Positions 10,425 through 21,200 of a DNA stretch of 64,000 nucleotides are shown piece after piece (within the stretch, counting starts at the first letter, position 1; each line of letters opens with the position of its first letter). Under the pieces are notes generated by a model. It searched no databases, was not told the DNA's origin, and worked only from the letters and a program-made list of their open reading frames with translations. A program made the translations under genes and the position numbers. The stretch lies in contig NC_085128.1 of assembly GCF_030269925.1 (NCBI RefSeq), positions 14,820,501 to 14,884,500 of the forward strand. The letters run 5' to 3'. Origin of the DNA: Bombyx mori (taxonomy: Eukaryota; Arthropoda; Insecta; Lepidoptera; Bombycidae).

Positions 10425-11473
10425 CCTAGTCAGGTCATAAGTATTGTCACACAGTAAAAACTTTTCTTTTAGAATGCTGGCCACAAAAAAGTTTATTGAA
10501 TTCGAATTTCGAATTGTTCATGAAAATAAAAATGTATACTTTTAGAATTTTACTCATTTTTAAATAATGGAGTGGACGCTTAAAGAAGACCGTGTTGCAG
10601 TTATTGCGTTGCATCGTTGCGGTTACGCGCCAAAGAATATAACCAAAAGATTCGTTTATCGTACCATCAAACGATACAATGAAGACTCTAGTGTAGATGA
10701 CGGGTCAAGAAGTGGTCGCCCTCGGTCTGTTAGGACTCCAGCAGTGATAAAAGCTGTGAAGGCGCGAATTCAAAGAAATCCCAAACGTAAGCAGAAACTG
10801 TTGGCCCTTCAGATGGGGTTAAGCAGAACCACGGTGAAAAGGGTGTTAAATGAAGACTTAGGGCTTCGGGCATATCGAAGAAAAACAGGACATCGCTTGA
10901 ATACTCATCTAATGGACCTGAGACTGAAGAGATGCCGCGCTTTGTTGAAGCGGTACGCGGGAAAAAAATATCGGGAAATTCTTTTTTCGGATGAAAAAAT
11001 TTTTACCGTAGAAGAGAGCTACAACAAAGAAAATGATAAGGTGTACGCACACAGTAGTGAAGAAGCGAGCAACCGTATTCCGCGTGTCCAACGAGGTCAT
11101 TTTCCATCCTCGCTCATGGTATGGTTGGGAGTTTCTTATTGGGGCTTAACAGAGGTACATTTTTGTGAGAAAGGTGTAAAAACGAATGCAGTTGTGTATC
11201 AAAATACAGTCCTGACGAACCTTGTGGAACCTGTTTCTCATACCATGTTCAATAACAGGCACTGGGTATTCCAACAAGATTCGGCGCCAGCTCATAGAGC
11301 GAAGAGCACACAAGACTGGCTGGCGGCGCGTGAAATCGACTTCATCCGGCACGAAGACTGGTCCTCCTCCAGTCCAGATTTGAATCCGTTAGATTACAAG
11401 ATATGGCAACACTTAGAGGAAAAGGCGTGCTCAAAGCCTCATCCCAATTTGGAGTCACTCAAGACATCCTTGA
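10425..11473 (+). mobile_element. mariner (DD37D, maT/Bmmar1 type) copy 1, 3'-truncated
   Basis: Begins with the terminal repeat CCTAGTCAGGTCATAA after a TA dinucleotide and is nearly identical to the 1,287-bp copy at 43,780-45,066. The alignment stops within the transposase gene at about 11,473, so the last ~150 bp and the 3' terminal repeat are gone. Confidence 0.88.
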
Positions 11474-11493
11474 TTTTTGAAACAATTTGCTAA
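10567..11493 (+). pseudogene. mariner DD37D transposase, internally deleted and C-truncated
   Basis: 308-codon frame starting at ATG after the 5' terminal region. The N-terminal helix-turn-helix region includes GRPRSVRTPAVIKAV. Catalytic motifs are ILFSDEKIFTVEE, FQQDSAPAHRAKS and SPDLNPLDYKIW, with 37 residues between the second and third catalytic Asp, the spacing of the maT/Bmmar1 lineage. Against copy 2 it lacks 33 nt (11 residues) just after CGYAP in the first DNA-binding helix, and it loses about 40 C-terminal residues where the element is broken off. The catalytic core is otherwise complete, but with a damaged DNA-binding domain and no 3' end this copy is very unlikely to be active. 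Confidence 0.9.
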
Positions 11494-12002
11494 AATTAAG
11501 CAGTATAAGCGTTATTTTCGATACGGTCAATTAATTAGGAGGTATTCCCAAGTAACCAGTAGCGAATAGACTAAGAAATTGATTAAGTACAGTGAGCAAA
11601 TACAGTACAGTTGTCTGCATCTTACTAGATAGAGTCGTCTTTTCTAGTATATATAATTTTATATTTAATTTAGAATCATACTACGTTGGATGGGAAATAA
11701 GTATAATAGTCATTTCCCTTAGTAGAAGGAATAAACCAAAAAATTTAGAATCTATTTTGTATTTTATATTGGTCTAACAAATAAGATTAAAACTTGACTT
11801 GCATTTCTTAAAAGAATAAGAAGATATTCTATACGATTAACGTGACTGTATTTATGGTAATAAAACGCTAAGCATGTGCGTAGTTTTAAATGGTAATGTG
11901 ATTGCACATCAAGAAAAATGTTTAACGGAAGCAGCTAAATTTCGTATTCAACCAACAGATGGCGTTACACCGTCTTCCCGAAATTTCTATGCCAACTCGG
12001 GC
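11474..12002. other. AT-rich intergenic DNA, no gene seen
   Basis: Joins the broken mariner end. No repeat family, splice-bounded coding stretch or RNA gene recognised. Confidence 0.5.
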
Positions 12003-12190
12003 TGATATATTTAAAAAAAAACAGCAGTTCCCTTTCCGATTTACAATCACTTTAAAATATTAAGACATCGTTAAACAGGAGTTGTGAAATAGCCTGCCGG
12101 CTCGGCGTGGAGTCGACGCGCAGTTGTGAACGAACCGTTGCGACTTGTGCCCCTCCCGTGCTGAGCAACCTTCGAACGGCCTTGAGGTAA
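12003..12190 (+). promoter_or_regulatory. Candidate host promoter and 5' noncoding exon
   Basis: A TATA-like GATATATTTA at 12,003-12,012 is followed by a ~110-bp CpG-rich block unlike the AT-rich surroundings, ending in a consensus splice donor GAG/GTAAGT (intron would start at 12,187). The block has no long frame, as expected for a 5' UTR exon. No matching downstream exon can be proved; the only exon-like coding stretch on this strand is at 59.6 kb. It could also be a chance GC-rich island or part of an unrecognised repeat. Confidence 0.35.
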
Positions 12191-12655
12191 GTGGCGCCAT
12201 CTAGCCATGACCCCCAATTTCAGTTTGAGAAATGTCGGTTTTACGTAAAATTAGATTTTTATGTCAATGTTGGTAAATTTTTTTCTTTTTTAATTCCACT
12301 TTTTAGCAATAAGGAAAATCTGTTTAAATATTTTCAGAAAATGGAGAATCTCTTTCGTACGCGATGGTCTACTTCATTTTTAACAATACTTAGCTTTTTT
12401 TTCTAAGACCAATGGCTTGAGGCACATTACTAAATTAATTGAATAAATAAATTTTCAATTTTCCAACTTCCAATAAATCAGATAATAATTATTCTTGTTT
12501 TGATTACAACAACGTTTTGAGTTTACGAAAGATTGAATAAGGCTCATTTCAAAAATTTAAATAACAGACCAGTGTTTCATCTTTTTTGAATTTAATACCT
12601 ATATTTAAATTAATAAATAGTCGTAGATAAGTCACACACGGTGATCTATGTGCTT

Positions 12656-13262
12656 AGTTCGAGTTGATTAACGTTCTCGATAGCGTAAAAGTTAACTCAA
12701 ATTTGTATGGCGTCAGTACGTTTGCCTACGTGTGCCGCTAGAGGCGCTGTTTTTTTATTTTTTTTTATTGCTTAGATGGGTGGACGAGCTCACAGCCCAC
12801 CTGGTGTTAAGTGGTTACTGGACCCCATAGACATCCACAACGTAAATGCGCCACCCACCTTGAGATACAAGTTCTAAGGTCTCAAGTATAGTTACAAGGG
12901 CTGCCCCACCCTTCAAACCGAAACGCATTACTGCTTCACGGCAGAAATAGGCAGGGTGGTGGTACCCACCCGCGCGGACTCACAAAAGGTCCTACCACCA
13001 GTAATTACGCAAATTATAATTTTGCGGGTTTCATTTTTATTACACGATGTTATTCCTTCACCGTGGAAGTCAATCGTGAACATTTGTTCAGTACGTATTT
13101 CATTAGAAAAATTGGTACCCGCTGGCGGGATTCGAACACCGGTGCATCGCTTCAACACGAATGCACCGGACGTCTTATCCGTTAGGCCACGACGACTACA
13201 ATGTTCCAACTGCATACAAATTTGAGTTAACTTTTACGCTATCGAGAACGTTAAAACACTCG
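12656..13262. mobile_element. MITE with ~50-bp inverted ends, containing Bm1
   Basis: The left arm near 12,658-12,712 and right arm near 13,210-13,262 are near-perfect reverse complements (common block AACGTTCTCGATAGCGTAAA). The space between is almost filled by one antisense Bm1, leaving about 40 bp of MITE interior. No transposase frame. Confidence 0.75.
12751..13196 (-). repeat. Bm1 SINE, full length
   Basis: Complete ~440-bp Bm1 read antisense. From its 5' end: tRNA-like head with GTCGTGGCCTAACGGATAAG (A box) and GTTCGAATCCC (B box), body, then the GTCCACCCATCTAAGCAATA terminus with A-tail. It carries the internal RNA polymerase III promoter typical of tRNA-derived SINEs. Inserted inside a MITE. 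Confidence 0.92.
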
Positions 13263-13384
13263 AACTAAGCACACTAGTCCCAACCTACTTACTGTTCTGT
13301 GGGAACAAGAGACTTGTCTGAACATATGTTTAACTAAACCTGTATAAATAAATTGAACATACAAACACTAGCCAACAAAACTGT

Positions 13385-13480
13385 TCGTCACCAGATTCTT
13401 TGCCCAAAGTGGGAATCTAACCCACAACACCTGGCCCAGTAGGCTTAAGGACACTATTTACCACGCCACTAGGTTGTTTA
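13385..13480 (-). repeat. Possible tRNA-derived SINE head, not Bm1
   Basis: The minus strand reads TAGTGGCGTGGTAAATAGTG followed ~35 bp later by GGGTTAGATTCCC, resembling A and B boxes of a second tRNA-derived SINE. No second copy in the window. Confidence 0.3.
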
Positions 13481-14087
13481 AAACACAAATAATTTAATAA
13501 CAAAAAAAAAACATCAAATATTGATCCATAATGAATGAACAAACCATATGTGAAAGAAGCAGTTATTTTCATCAATGAAAATATGAGGGCACACCAATGA
13601 AAATATAGTATGAATATAATTTTGATAAATGTTTTTGTTATACATCACTGTCGTCTAATAAATACCACTTTTGACTGGCGGTAGAACATAATGTAAGACG
13701 GAAGCTGCCGACAAAGATAAACAAACTTCGAAAATACCTACAACCAAAGGCACTGTGGGTCGAAATCTACAAATCTCTACTTTTTTTAAATATTTATAGT
13801 ACGTTTTTGTATATTGCTAGCAATCATTCTAGCAGGGGGACCACGATCTATCTTAGCGTAGGTAGCGGCATTTCCAATAGCTGCATACTGTAAAGTCCCC
13901 TAAGTGTGTCCCCTAGATGCGGACACCTCGTATGAGGAACGGTCCCCGGCCCATAAAAAAATATATACAACGATATTTACGTAGTACTGTTTATGAGCCT
14001 CCACTATCTATGCAAAATTTAGTGAATCACATAAAAATGAAAAGCTTCCTTTTTAAATGTGTTCCTATGAACTACAAATATTTTATT
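13481..14087. other. AT-rich stretch, no gene seen
   Basis: A short GC-richer patch at 13,830-13,950 has no open frame or recognised repeat. Confidence 0.5.
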
Positions 14088-14514
14088 TCTATATTATATT
14101 AATACGTGAAGGAAAAACTTTGTATCCCTTTTTACGAAAATTGCGTGGACGGAGGAGTATGAAATTTCACACACTTATAGAGAATATAGAGAAGGAGTGC
14201 AGAATGTTAATATTTTTTTAAATTGTGTTTTAAAAATACATTAAATCAATAAAAAAATCATTACACACACTACCATGTATTTGACGCACACACGCATGTA
14301 GGTATACTAATTATTTATTGTCAAACTTTTGTTCTTGACGTCTGTTGTTAAATTGAAAATAGATTAAATATTGTTTGTCTTTATTAATAGTTTTCTATAG
14401 TGTATGTAGTCTTGGCGAAATTTGTAATTATAAAAATAATAGTATTTGAAAATAGAATCATAATAGTGTACAAACCTAGAATTTCAATTAATTATAGTCG
14501 AATTTCGATTATTG
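14088..14514 (+). mobile_element. Non-autonomous Helitron, copy 1 (decayed 3' end)
   Basis: Same ~420-bp family as 56,365-56,788. It starts TCTATATTATATTAATACG, has the GTATCCCTTTTTACGAAAAT and ACACACTACCATGTATTTGA blocks and the AGTCGAATTTCGATT hairpin near the end, but the terminal CTAG is lost. Confidence 0.7.
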
Positions 14515-14911
14515 CGGGACCATTCGTTTTATTTATGTCATGAAAGTATCGCAGATGCACCTGAACAAGTAGGTAGACAGAAGCTTAAAATTTTCTTGTT
14601 TTCTTACTTGTCAATTGCATATAATGATAATAATAATTATATAAGTATCAAATTTTATTTTTACTTTGTTTTCTACACGTTTCCTTTGAAAATTTACTAT
14701 TTGATGACGAAAGCCTTCTGAAGTTTCAAACTTATATAATACTATGTGAACTGCGTTACTGAACAGAATTATATTGTAATGTTATGTACATATTGTAACT
14801 CTATTGTATGCTAATATTTCAAATGGCTTTTTTTTTTCGTATTAGCTTCAATGAGCTTCGTCAATCGTATGCATGGTTAAAGGCTTATGAACCATTTCTT
14901 TTATTATTATT

Positions 14912-15066
14912 TTTTATTGCTTAGATACCCATAATACTTGAGACCTTGAACTTATATCTCAAGGTGGGTGGCGCATTTACGTTGTAGATGTCTATGGGCT
15001 CCAGTAACCACTTAACATCATGTGGGCTGTGAGCTCGTCCACCCATCTAAACAATAAAAAAAATCA
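14912..15066 (+). repeat. Bm1 SINE 3' fragment with a reversed scrap
   Basis: 14,926-15,066 is the sense Bm1 3' end (ACTTGAGACC to AACAATAAAAAAA). It is preceded by TTTTTATTGCTTAGAT, the same terminus in reverse, forming a tail-to-tail junction. Confidence 0.7.
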
Positions 15067-16328
15067 AAAAAGTATCATCGGGCTCTGGTGTGAAATTCCC
15101 TCCCGGTTTTCTGAGTACTACAAAATGTCCTTCTTTGAAAATTGTTGCATAAGGTATTCAACGGTTGCCAGTGACTAGGCTGCAAACAAAATAAAAAGGA
15201 TCTAACTATAATTCCGCAAATAGAAAAATTATGTGATCCCCTTTATGATGGAAATCTTTCGTGTGAAATGTACATACTTAAAAAAAATCGCACCTACCTG
15301 CAAATTTTATGACTGACCTAATCACATCGCACGACACAAATACGCCGGCCATCTTTTCCGTTCAATCTAGAACTCTTTGAGTTCTTGAAATCATGCTAAA
15401 CACAATTTCAATTTTTTTTCAATTCACACATTGCAACCGTAAAATATGTATCAACAACATAATTACCCCCGAAACGTTACGAGTCAAAGTGACCCCAATT
15501 ATATAAGAGATTAAATAGATATCCCTATTAATAGCTATTAAACTAACATTATAATATCTAAAGGTAGATTTAAAGTTAATTAATAGACTTAGGTCTCGAT
15601 AATCGAATTTGTCTTCACTGACGCAAGGTTCAAAGTTCATTAAATACTTATTGTTTGGTTCGTGTCAGCAGTGAACAAACGCATCCATCGCTCATGCCAA
15701 TAACATTGTGAAAATATTGTAACCAGGTTACCATGAATGCCAATGTTTGATATAATAAGATATGTCAATCTAGTAAAAATCGCAAGCGTATTTGTGTTGC
15801 AAACAGTCTTTAATTTCCTTAAATATGTTTGAAAATTTACATTTATTTGTACTAATTTTTTTTCCTTTTCATCACGCCCAATTCATATTGGCACGCGTAA
15901 TGTCCAATGCATTCGTTACCAGATAGATAATCGCTGCAGAAAAGAACGTTGTTGGTGAATTGGTTGAAAAATTCAAGTAACAATAGTTATCATTATTCCA
16001 ATTTTACTATAACAATTGTAAATTATACTCACGTTGTAATGTCTACAGCTCCTGTTACCGCTCAAGATCAGACTTTTTTTATTGCTCAGATGTGTGCTAA
16101 AATGGAAATATCACTAAAATTCTGAGCTAAATATCACTAAAGCGCTAAATTAATGATGAAATGCGTAAAAGGGTGTGATGCAGAGATGACTATCATAGAC
16201 CTGCTAGATAGAACATGCTATGTCAACCCTACGTAGTAGGATAAGGGCAAGAAAAGGAAGACCACATCCGCACTGTCAAGAGTTAAACAAACAAGCACTG
16301 CCTAACAGATCCGATCCACTGTGAACTC
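15067..16328. other. Mostly unique AT-rich DNA
   Basis: No gene seen. 15,289-15,375 is a faint antisense match to the Bm1 head. Confidence 0.5.
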
Positions 16329-16427
16329 TTTTTTTTTATTGCCCTTGTAGGCAGACGCGCATACGGCCTACCTGATGGTGAGCGGTTACCGTCGCCCATG
16401 GACTTCAGCAATGCCAGAGGCAGAGCC
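16329..16427 (-). repeat. LINE C-terminal/3' tail fragment (left part of a split copy)
   Basis: Antisense match to 38,560-38,662: T-run, ATTGCCCTTGTAGGCAGACG, CATGGACTTCAGCAATGCCA. It is interrupted at GGCAGAGCC by the LINE that follows and resumes at 26,221-26,245 (AAGCCGCTGCCTACC). Confidence 0.75.
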
Positions 16428-17531
16428 ACCGCGCTCGCTAATATCGAAGCATCAGTGTGCCGAATCTCACTGACGGGACACGCGCCGATCGTTATCGCGT
16501 CCGTTTATCTTCCACCGGATAAGATCGTTCTAAGCAGTGATACCGAGGCGCTGCTCGGCATGGGGAGCTCTGTCATTCTGGCGGGCGACCTAAATTGTAA
16601 ACACATCAGGTGGAACTCACACACCACAACCCCGAATGGCAGGCGGCTTGACGCGTTAGTCGATAATCTCGCCTTCGATATCGTCGCTCCGCTAATCCCG
16701 ACTCACTACCCGCTAAATATCGCGCATCGCCCGGATATACTCGACATAGCGTTATTAAAAAACGTAACTCTGCGCTTACACTCGATCGAAGTAGTTTCAG
16801 AGTTAGATTCAGACCACCGTCCCGTCGTTATGAAGCTCGGTCGCGCTCCCGATTCCGTTCCCGTCACGAGGACTGTGGTGGATTGGCACACGCTGGGCAT
16901 CAGCCTGGCTGAATCTGATCCACCATCGCTACCGTTTAGCCCGGACTCTACCCCGTCTCCTCAGGATACCGCTGAAGCCATAGACATCTTAACGTCACAC
17001 ATCACCTCGACATTAGATAGGTCATCGAAACAAGTTGTAGCGGAGGACTTCCTTCACCGCTTCAAATTGTCCGACGATATTAGGGAACTCCTTAGAGCTA
17101 AGAACGCCTCGATACGCGCCTACGACAGGTATCCTACCGCGGAAAATCGTATTCGAATGCGTGCCCTACAACGCGACGTAAAGTCTCGCATCGCCGAAGT
17201 CCGAGATGCCAGATGGTCTGATTTCTTAGAAGGACTCGCGCCCTCCCAAAGGTCTTACTACCGCTTAGCTCGTACTCTCAAATCGGATACGGTAGTAACT
17301 ATGCCCCCCCTCGTAGGCCCCTCAGGCCGACTCACGGCGTTCGATGATGACGAAAAAGCAGAGCTGCTGGCCGATACATTGCAAACCCAGTGCACGCCCA
17401 GCACTCAATCCGTGGACCCTGTGCATGTCGAATTAGTAGACAGTGAGGTAGAACGCAGAGCCTCCTTGCCACCCTCTGATGTGTTACCACCCGTCACCCC
17501 GATGGAAGTTAAAGACTTGATCAAAGACCTA
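16428..17531 (+). pseudogene. Jockey LINE ORF2, endonuclease and linker part
   Basis: The frame contains EASVCRISLTG, VIASVYLPPDK, ILAGDLNCKHIRWN and SELDSDHRPV, the C-terminal motifs of an apurinic-type endonuclease, then the linker towards RT. The first ~95 residues known from the LINE at 33-36 kb are missing through 5' truncation. An apparent upstream Met at 16,398 lies in the flanking repeat and is not original. The frame ends in BEL LTR sequence eight codons past the insertion site. The remainder is at 24,461-25,968. Confidence 0.9.
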
Positions 17532-18068
17532 TGGGGTAGCAAGGGGGCGTGTAAATAGCCCTCCTGCGGCGGGAGCATATAAAGCGGGGTTGTAGAAAGG
17601 CGTGTAAATAGCCGTCCTAAGCGGTATGTGACAAATGTTTGTCACTTATAATTAGCGGAGCGGTAAAACTATATAGCGGTAAAACAATAGCTAGTAATCA
17701 AACTAAAGATATAAATTAAATACACATAAGCGAGCGGGCGGGCGAATGATTACACGAACACAGCAATAAAATGGCAATAAATTAAAAGAACTTGCACTCA
17801 CCTGTAGACCTTGCCAGTGACTGTCGTGCGGGCGTCGGCGATGGAAGCACGCGGGCGGCGGGAGGGGGTGACGAAGCTCACGTAGCTTTTCGTAAGCTCA
17901 AGCACCACACAATATACAAGTGCCGCCATCTAGGCAGCTAGCGGTAAAGCGTGATCGATCGGGTAGAACCACGCTTTGGATAGTCGCGGTAATTAGTAAC
18001 TAACAAACTCCAAAGGTGGCGCCATCCCAATAATTCATTAGCATCCCATTACTAAATCCGCGTGACCA
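17532..18068 (-). repeat. 3' LTR of BEL/Pao element 2
   Basis: 537 bp, TG...CA ends, one substitution relative to 23,924-24,460. Confidence 0.95.
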
Positions 18069-18081
18069 TCCTGCCCGCCTT
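18069..18081 (-). promoter_or_regulatory. Polypurine tract of BEL/Pao element 2
   Basis: The minus strand reads AAGGCGGGCAGGA directly against the 3' LTR. Confidence 0.65.
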
Positions 18082-18247
18082 GAAAGTTCGCAGGACTTTC
18101 AACAAATATATAAAGATACTAAGATAGGAAGCATAAAGCTTAAATAGCGGGAAGTTATTTGAAAATAAACAAATTTTAATTAATAATAAGCCATCAGGAA
18201 TGTTTACGAGTAGAGTTGAAGCGGTTGATGACATGCGGTACTCTAAT

Positions 18248-21200
18248 TTATTCTAGCGGTAGCGGATATAATTTTACAACTGGACGTTTAAGAAATCCAG
18301 ATTTCGTTTTTACCAAAGCAACGCGTATAATGTTATCGGCACCTGGATACACCTCTTGTATAACTCCAAGTGGCCAGCGGAGCGGTGGAATGTCATCTTG
18401 ATGAATAAGAACTACTGTCCCAACCTTCACGGGGTTATCTGATGTACACCACTTCTGTCTGACTTGCAACGTATGCAGGTACTCTAATCTCCATTTCCTC
18501 CAATAGGAATTAACCAAACTATCTAACAACGCTTTGCGATTAGTTAGACTCATCTGATTTGCGGACAATTCAGACGCGGGTAAATACTGCAAAGGAGTGG
18601 ACATCAAAAAATGTGCGGGTGTGAGAATTTCGGGGTTGGGATCTGCGGATAAAAGACATAAAGGTCTGGAATTCATAAGACATTCTATTTGATTCAACAC
18701 AGTTAACATCTCTTCGTAAGTGAGAATTTGTGCGCCTATTACTCTATTTAAATGAGTTTTAACGGATTTAATGTTTGATTCCCATAAACCTCCAAAATGT
18801 GGAGCCCGAGGCGGGATCATCTTCCAAATGATTCGGTATTTAGTTAATTCATCATTCCATGCGGATATAAAATTATTTGAAACTAGAAGTTTATACATTT
18901 CATCTAACTGAGCCTTTGCGCCAACAAAATTAGTGCCATTATCTGAATACATGAAAGAAACTGGACCTCGACGAGATATAAAACGTTTGAAAGCGGCAAG
19001 AAATGAGTCCGTTGACAAATCCGAGGCTAACTCAATATGTATAGCCTTTGTCGTTAAGCATACGAACAGGCAAATGTAAGCCTTTTGTGAATGATGACCA
19101 CGTTTGCGTACAAGCGTTATCTTAAATGGGCCCGCGTAATCTACTCCCGTGTGACAGAAAGCTTTGGCCTCCATTACACGGCTTGACGGAAGGTCAGCCA
19201 TCATGGGAGTTGGGTGTGAAGGTGATACACGAAAACATGATTTACACATATGCACTCTTTTTCTTATAACGTTTCTAGCGGACAATATCCAAAAGCGTTG
19301 ACGAATAATGGACATCAAAAGGTCCGGACCAGTGTGCAAGTTTGTATTATGAAAATAATCAACAATAATATTTATTATGTGATCGTGTTTTGGCAATAAA
19401 GCGGGGTGTTGCGTTTCAAACGGTAAATCAGAGCTCGAAAGTCTACCCTGAATACGCAAAATTCCATCTTCGTCAATAAATGGACTAAGTTTACGAATAT
19501 TTTTCGAAGGTAAATCTAATTTTCTAATGCTGGCAATATCATGACCAAAATATTTAGCTTGAAGAGCTCGAATAATAGCTTTCTCAGCAGTATTTAAATC
19601 GGATGCGGTTACAAACTTGTTTCGCGGTAGTTTTCTTATAAATCGAAGTACATAAACAACACAGCGAAGAAGTTTTGACCATGACGAAACTCTCAACCCA
19701 AGTTGATATATTGGGGAATCTTCGACAACAGTTAAAGCGGTAAGTGTTACAGATTTTTTCATTTCAGGTATGTCACTTCCAGATTTACAAGGTACAAAAG
19801 GTTCAATAGGCCATTGTGAAATAGGATAGCAGGCCCAAGAAGGACCCTGCCACCAAAGCGAGTTATTAATAATTTGTGACGGTAAAAGACCTCGTGACAC
19901 ACAATCGCTAGGATTTTCCTTACCATTAATATGAAAAAAGCGGTCAGGTGATAAATTCTCCTGAATTTGAGCGATGCGGTTTCCTACAAATATTGACCAT
20001 CTATGCGGGGAAGATTTAATCCAAGAAAGAGCAATTGTAGAATCTGAGAAAGCGTATATAGCGGTGATAGGATGTAAAGAATTATAAGCGTTATAAATAA
20101 GTTTAACTAATTTTGACAAAAGAAGAGCGGCACAAAGCTCAAGGCGAGCTAATGTAGTTATCTTAACCGGAGAAACCTTTGATTTTGAGCACAATAATCT
20201 TAAAGTAATATCTCCTGTGGGATCTGTAATGTGTAAATAAACAACGCAACCGTAAGCGTTCAAGCTTGCATCACAAAATGCAACAATATTTACTTCACAG
20301 TCTTTAAAAACTCCAATATGGCGCGGTATTGCGATAGTTGAAAGCAATGGAAGCTCTTTCACTAGTGAAGAGTAGCGGTAAATAATTGTATCTGGAGGTG
20401 TATCATCCCAGTCTATTTTAGAATTCCAGAGTTCCTTAATAAGCAATTTAGCGAACAGTATAACTGGAGCAACCAAACCAAGCACGTCGAACAAGCGTGC
20501 GACTAAAGATAATATTGTTCTTTTAGTGCACTTTTCATTAGTGTTTGAGCTCGTCATAAAAAATGAGTCATTAGCGGGAAGCCATGCAAGGCCTAAAACT
20601 TTCATGGTATTATTAGCATCATCAGAGAAGCTTACAGAAGAGCGGTGCGTTTCTGGAAGGCTATTAAGAAAGGCAGTGGAGTTACTTGCCCATTTTGTTA
20701 AATTAAAACCTCCTGATTTAAAGAGTGAAATTAGTTGTTTCGATAGTTTGATAGCTGAAATATCTTCGTGTAGGGATGTGACGAGATCATCCATATATAA
20801 TTGAGACTCAGCTACACTAGCGGCTTCTGGATAACGATAACATTCTTCTGATGCTAATTGACGTATAGTACGCATTGCTAAATAAGGTGATGACTTTAAA
20901 CCAAAGGGCAGACAGTTAAAAGCGAAAATGCGAAGTTTATCATTTTTAAAGCGGTACAATATTTTTAAATATTTATGGTGGTCTGTGGTCACCCTAATGC
21001 GTAAGTACATTTGTTCCACATCAGCGCACAATGCCACAGGGAACAAACGAAAGCGGAGTAAAAGCAAAAATAAGTCTGCCTGTAAATTTGGACCAGTATG
21101 CAAGACGTCATTAAGTGACAGTCCACTAGATGTTCTAGCACTAGCATCAAGAACTACACGTAGTTTAGTGGTAGTCTTGCTTGGGCGGATAACTGCATGG

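Noticed and set aside
13830..13950. GC-richer patch as an exon
   Set aside because: Frames are short and interrupted, with no donor or acceptor of quality on either side.
16398..16427. ATG at 16,398 as start of the LINE ORF2
   Set aside because: It lies outside the LINE, in the older repeat before the GGCAGAGCC duplication.
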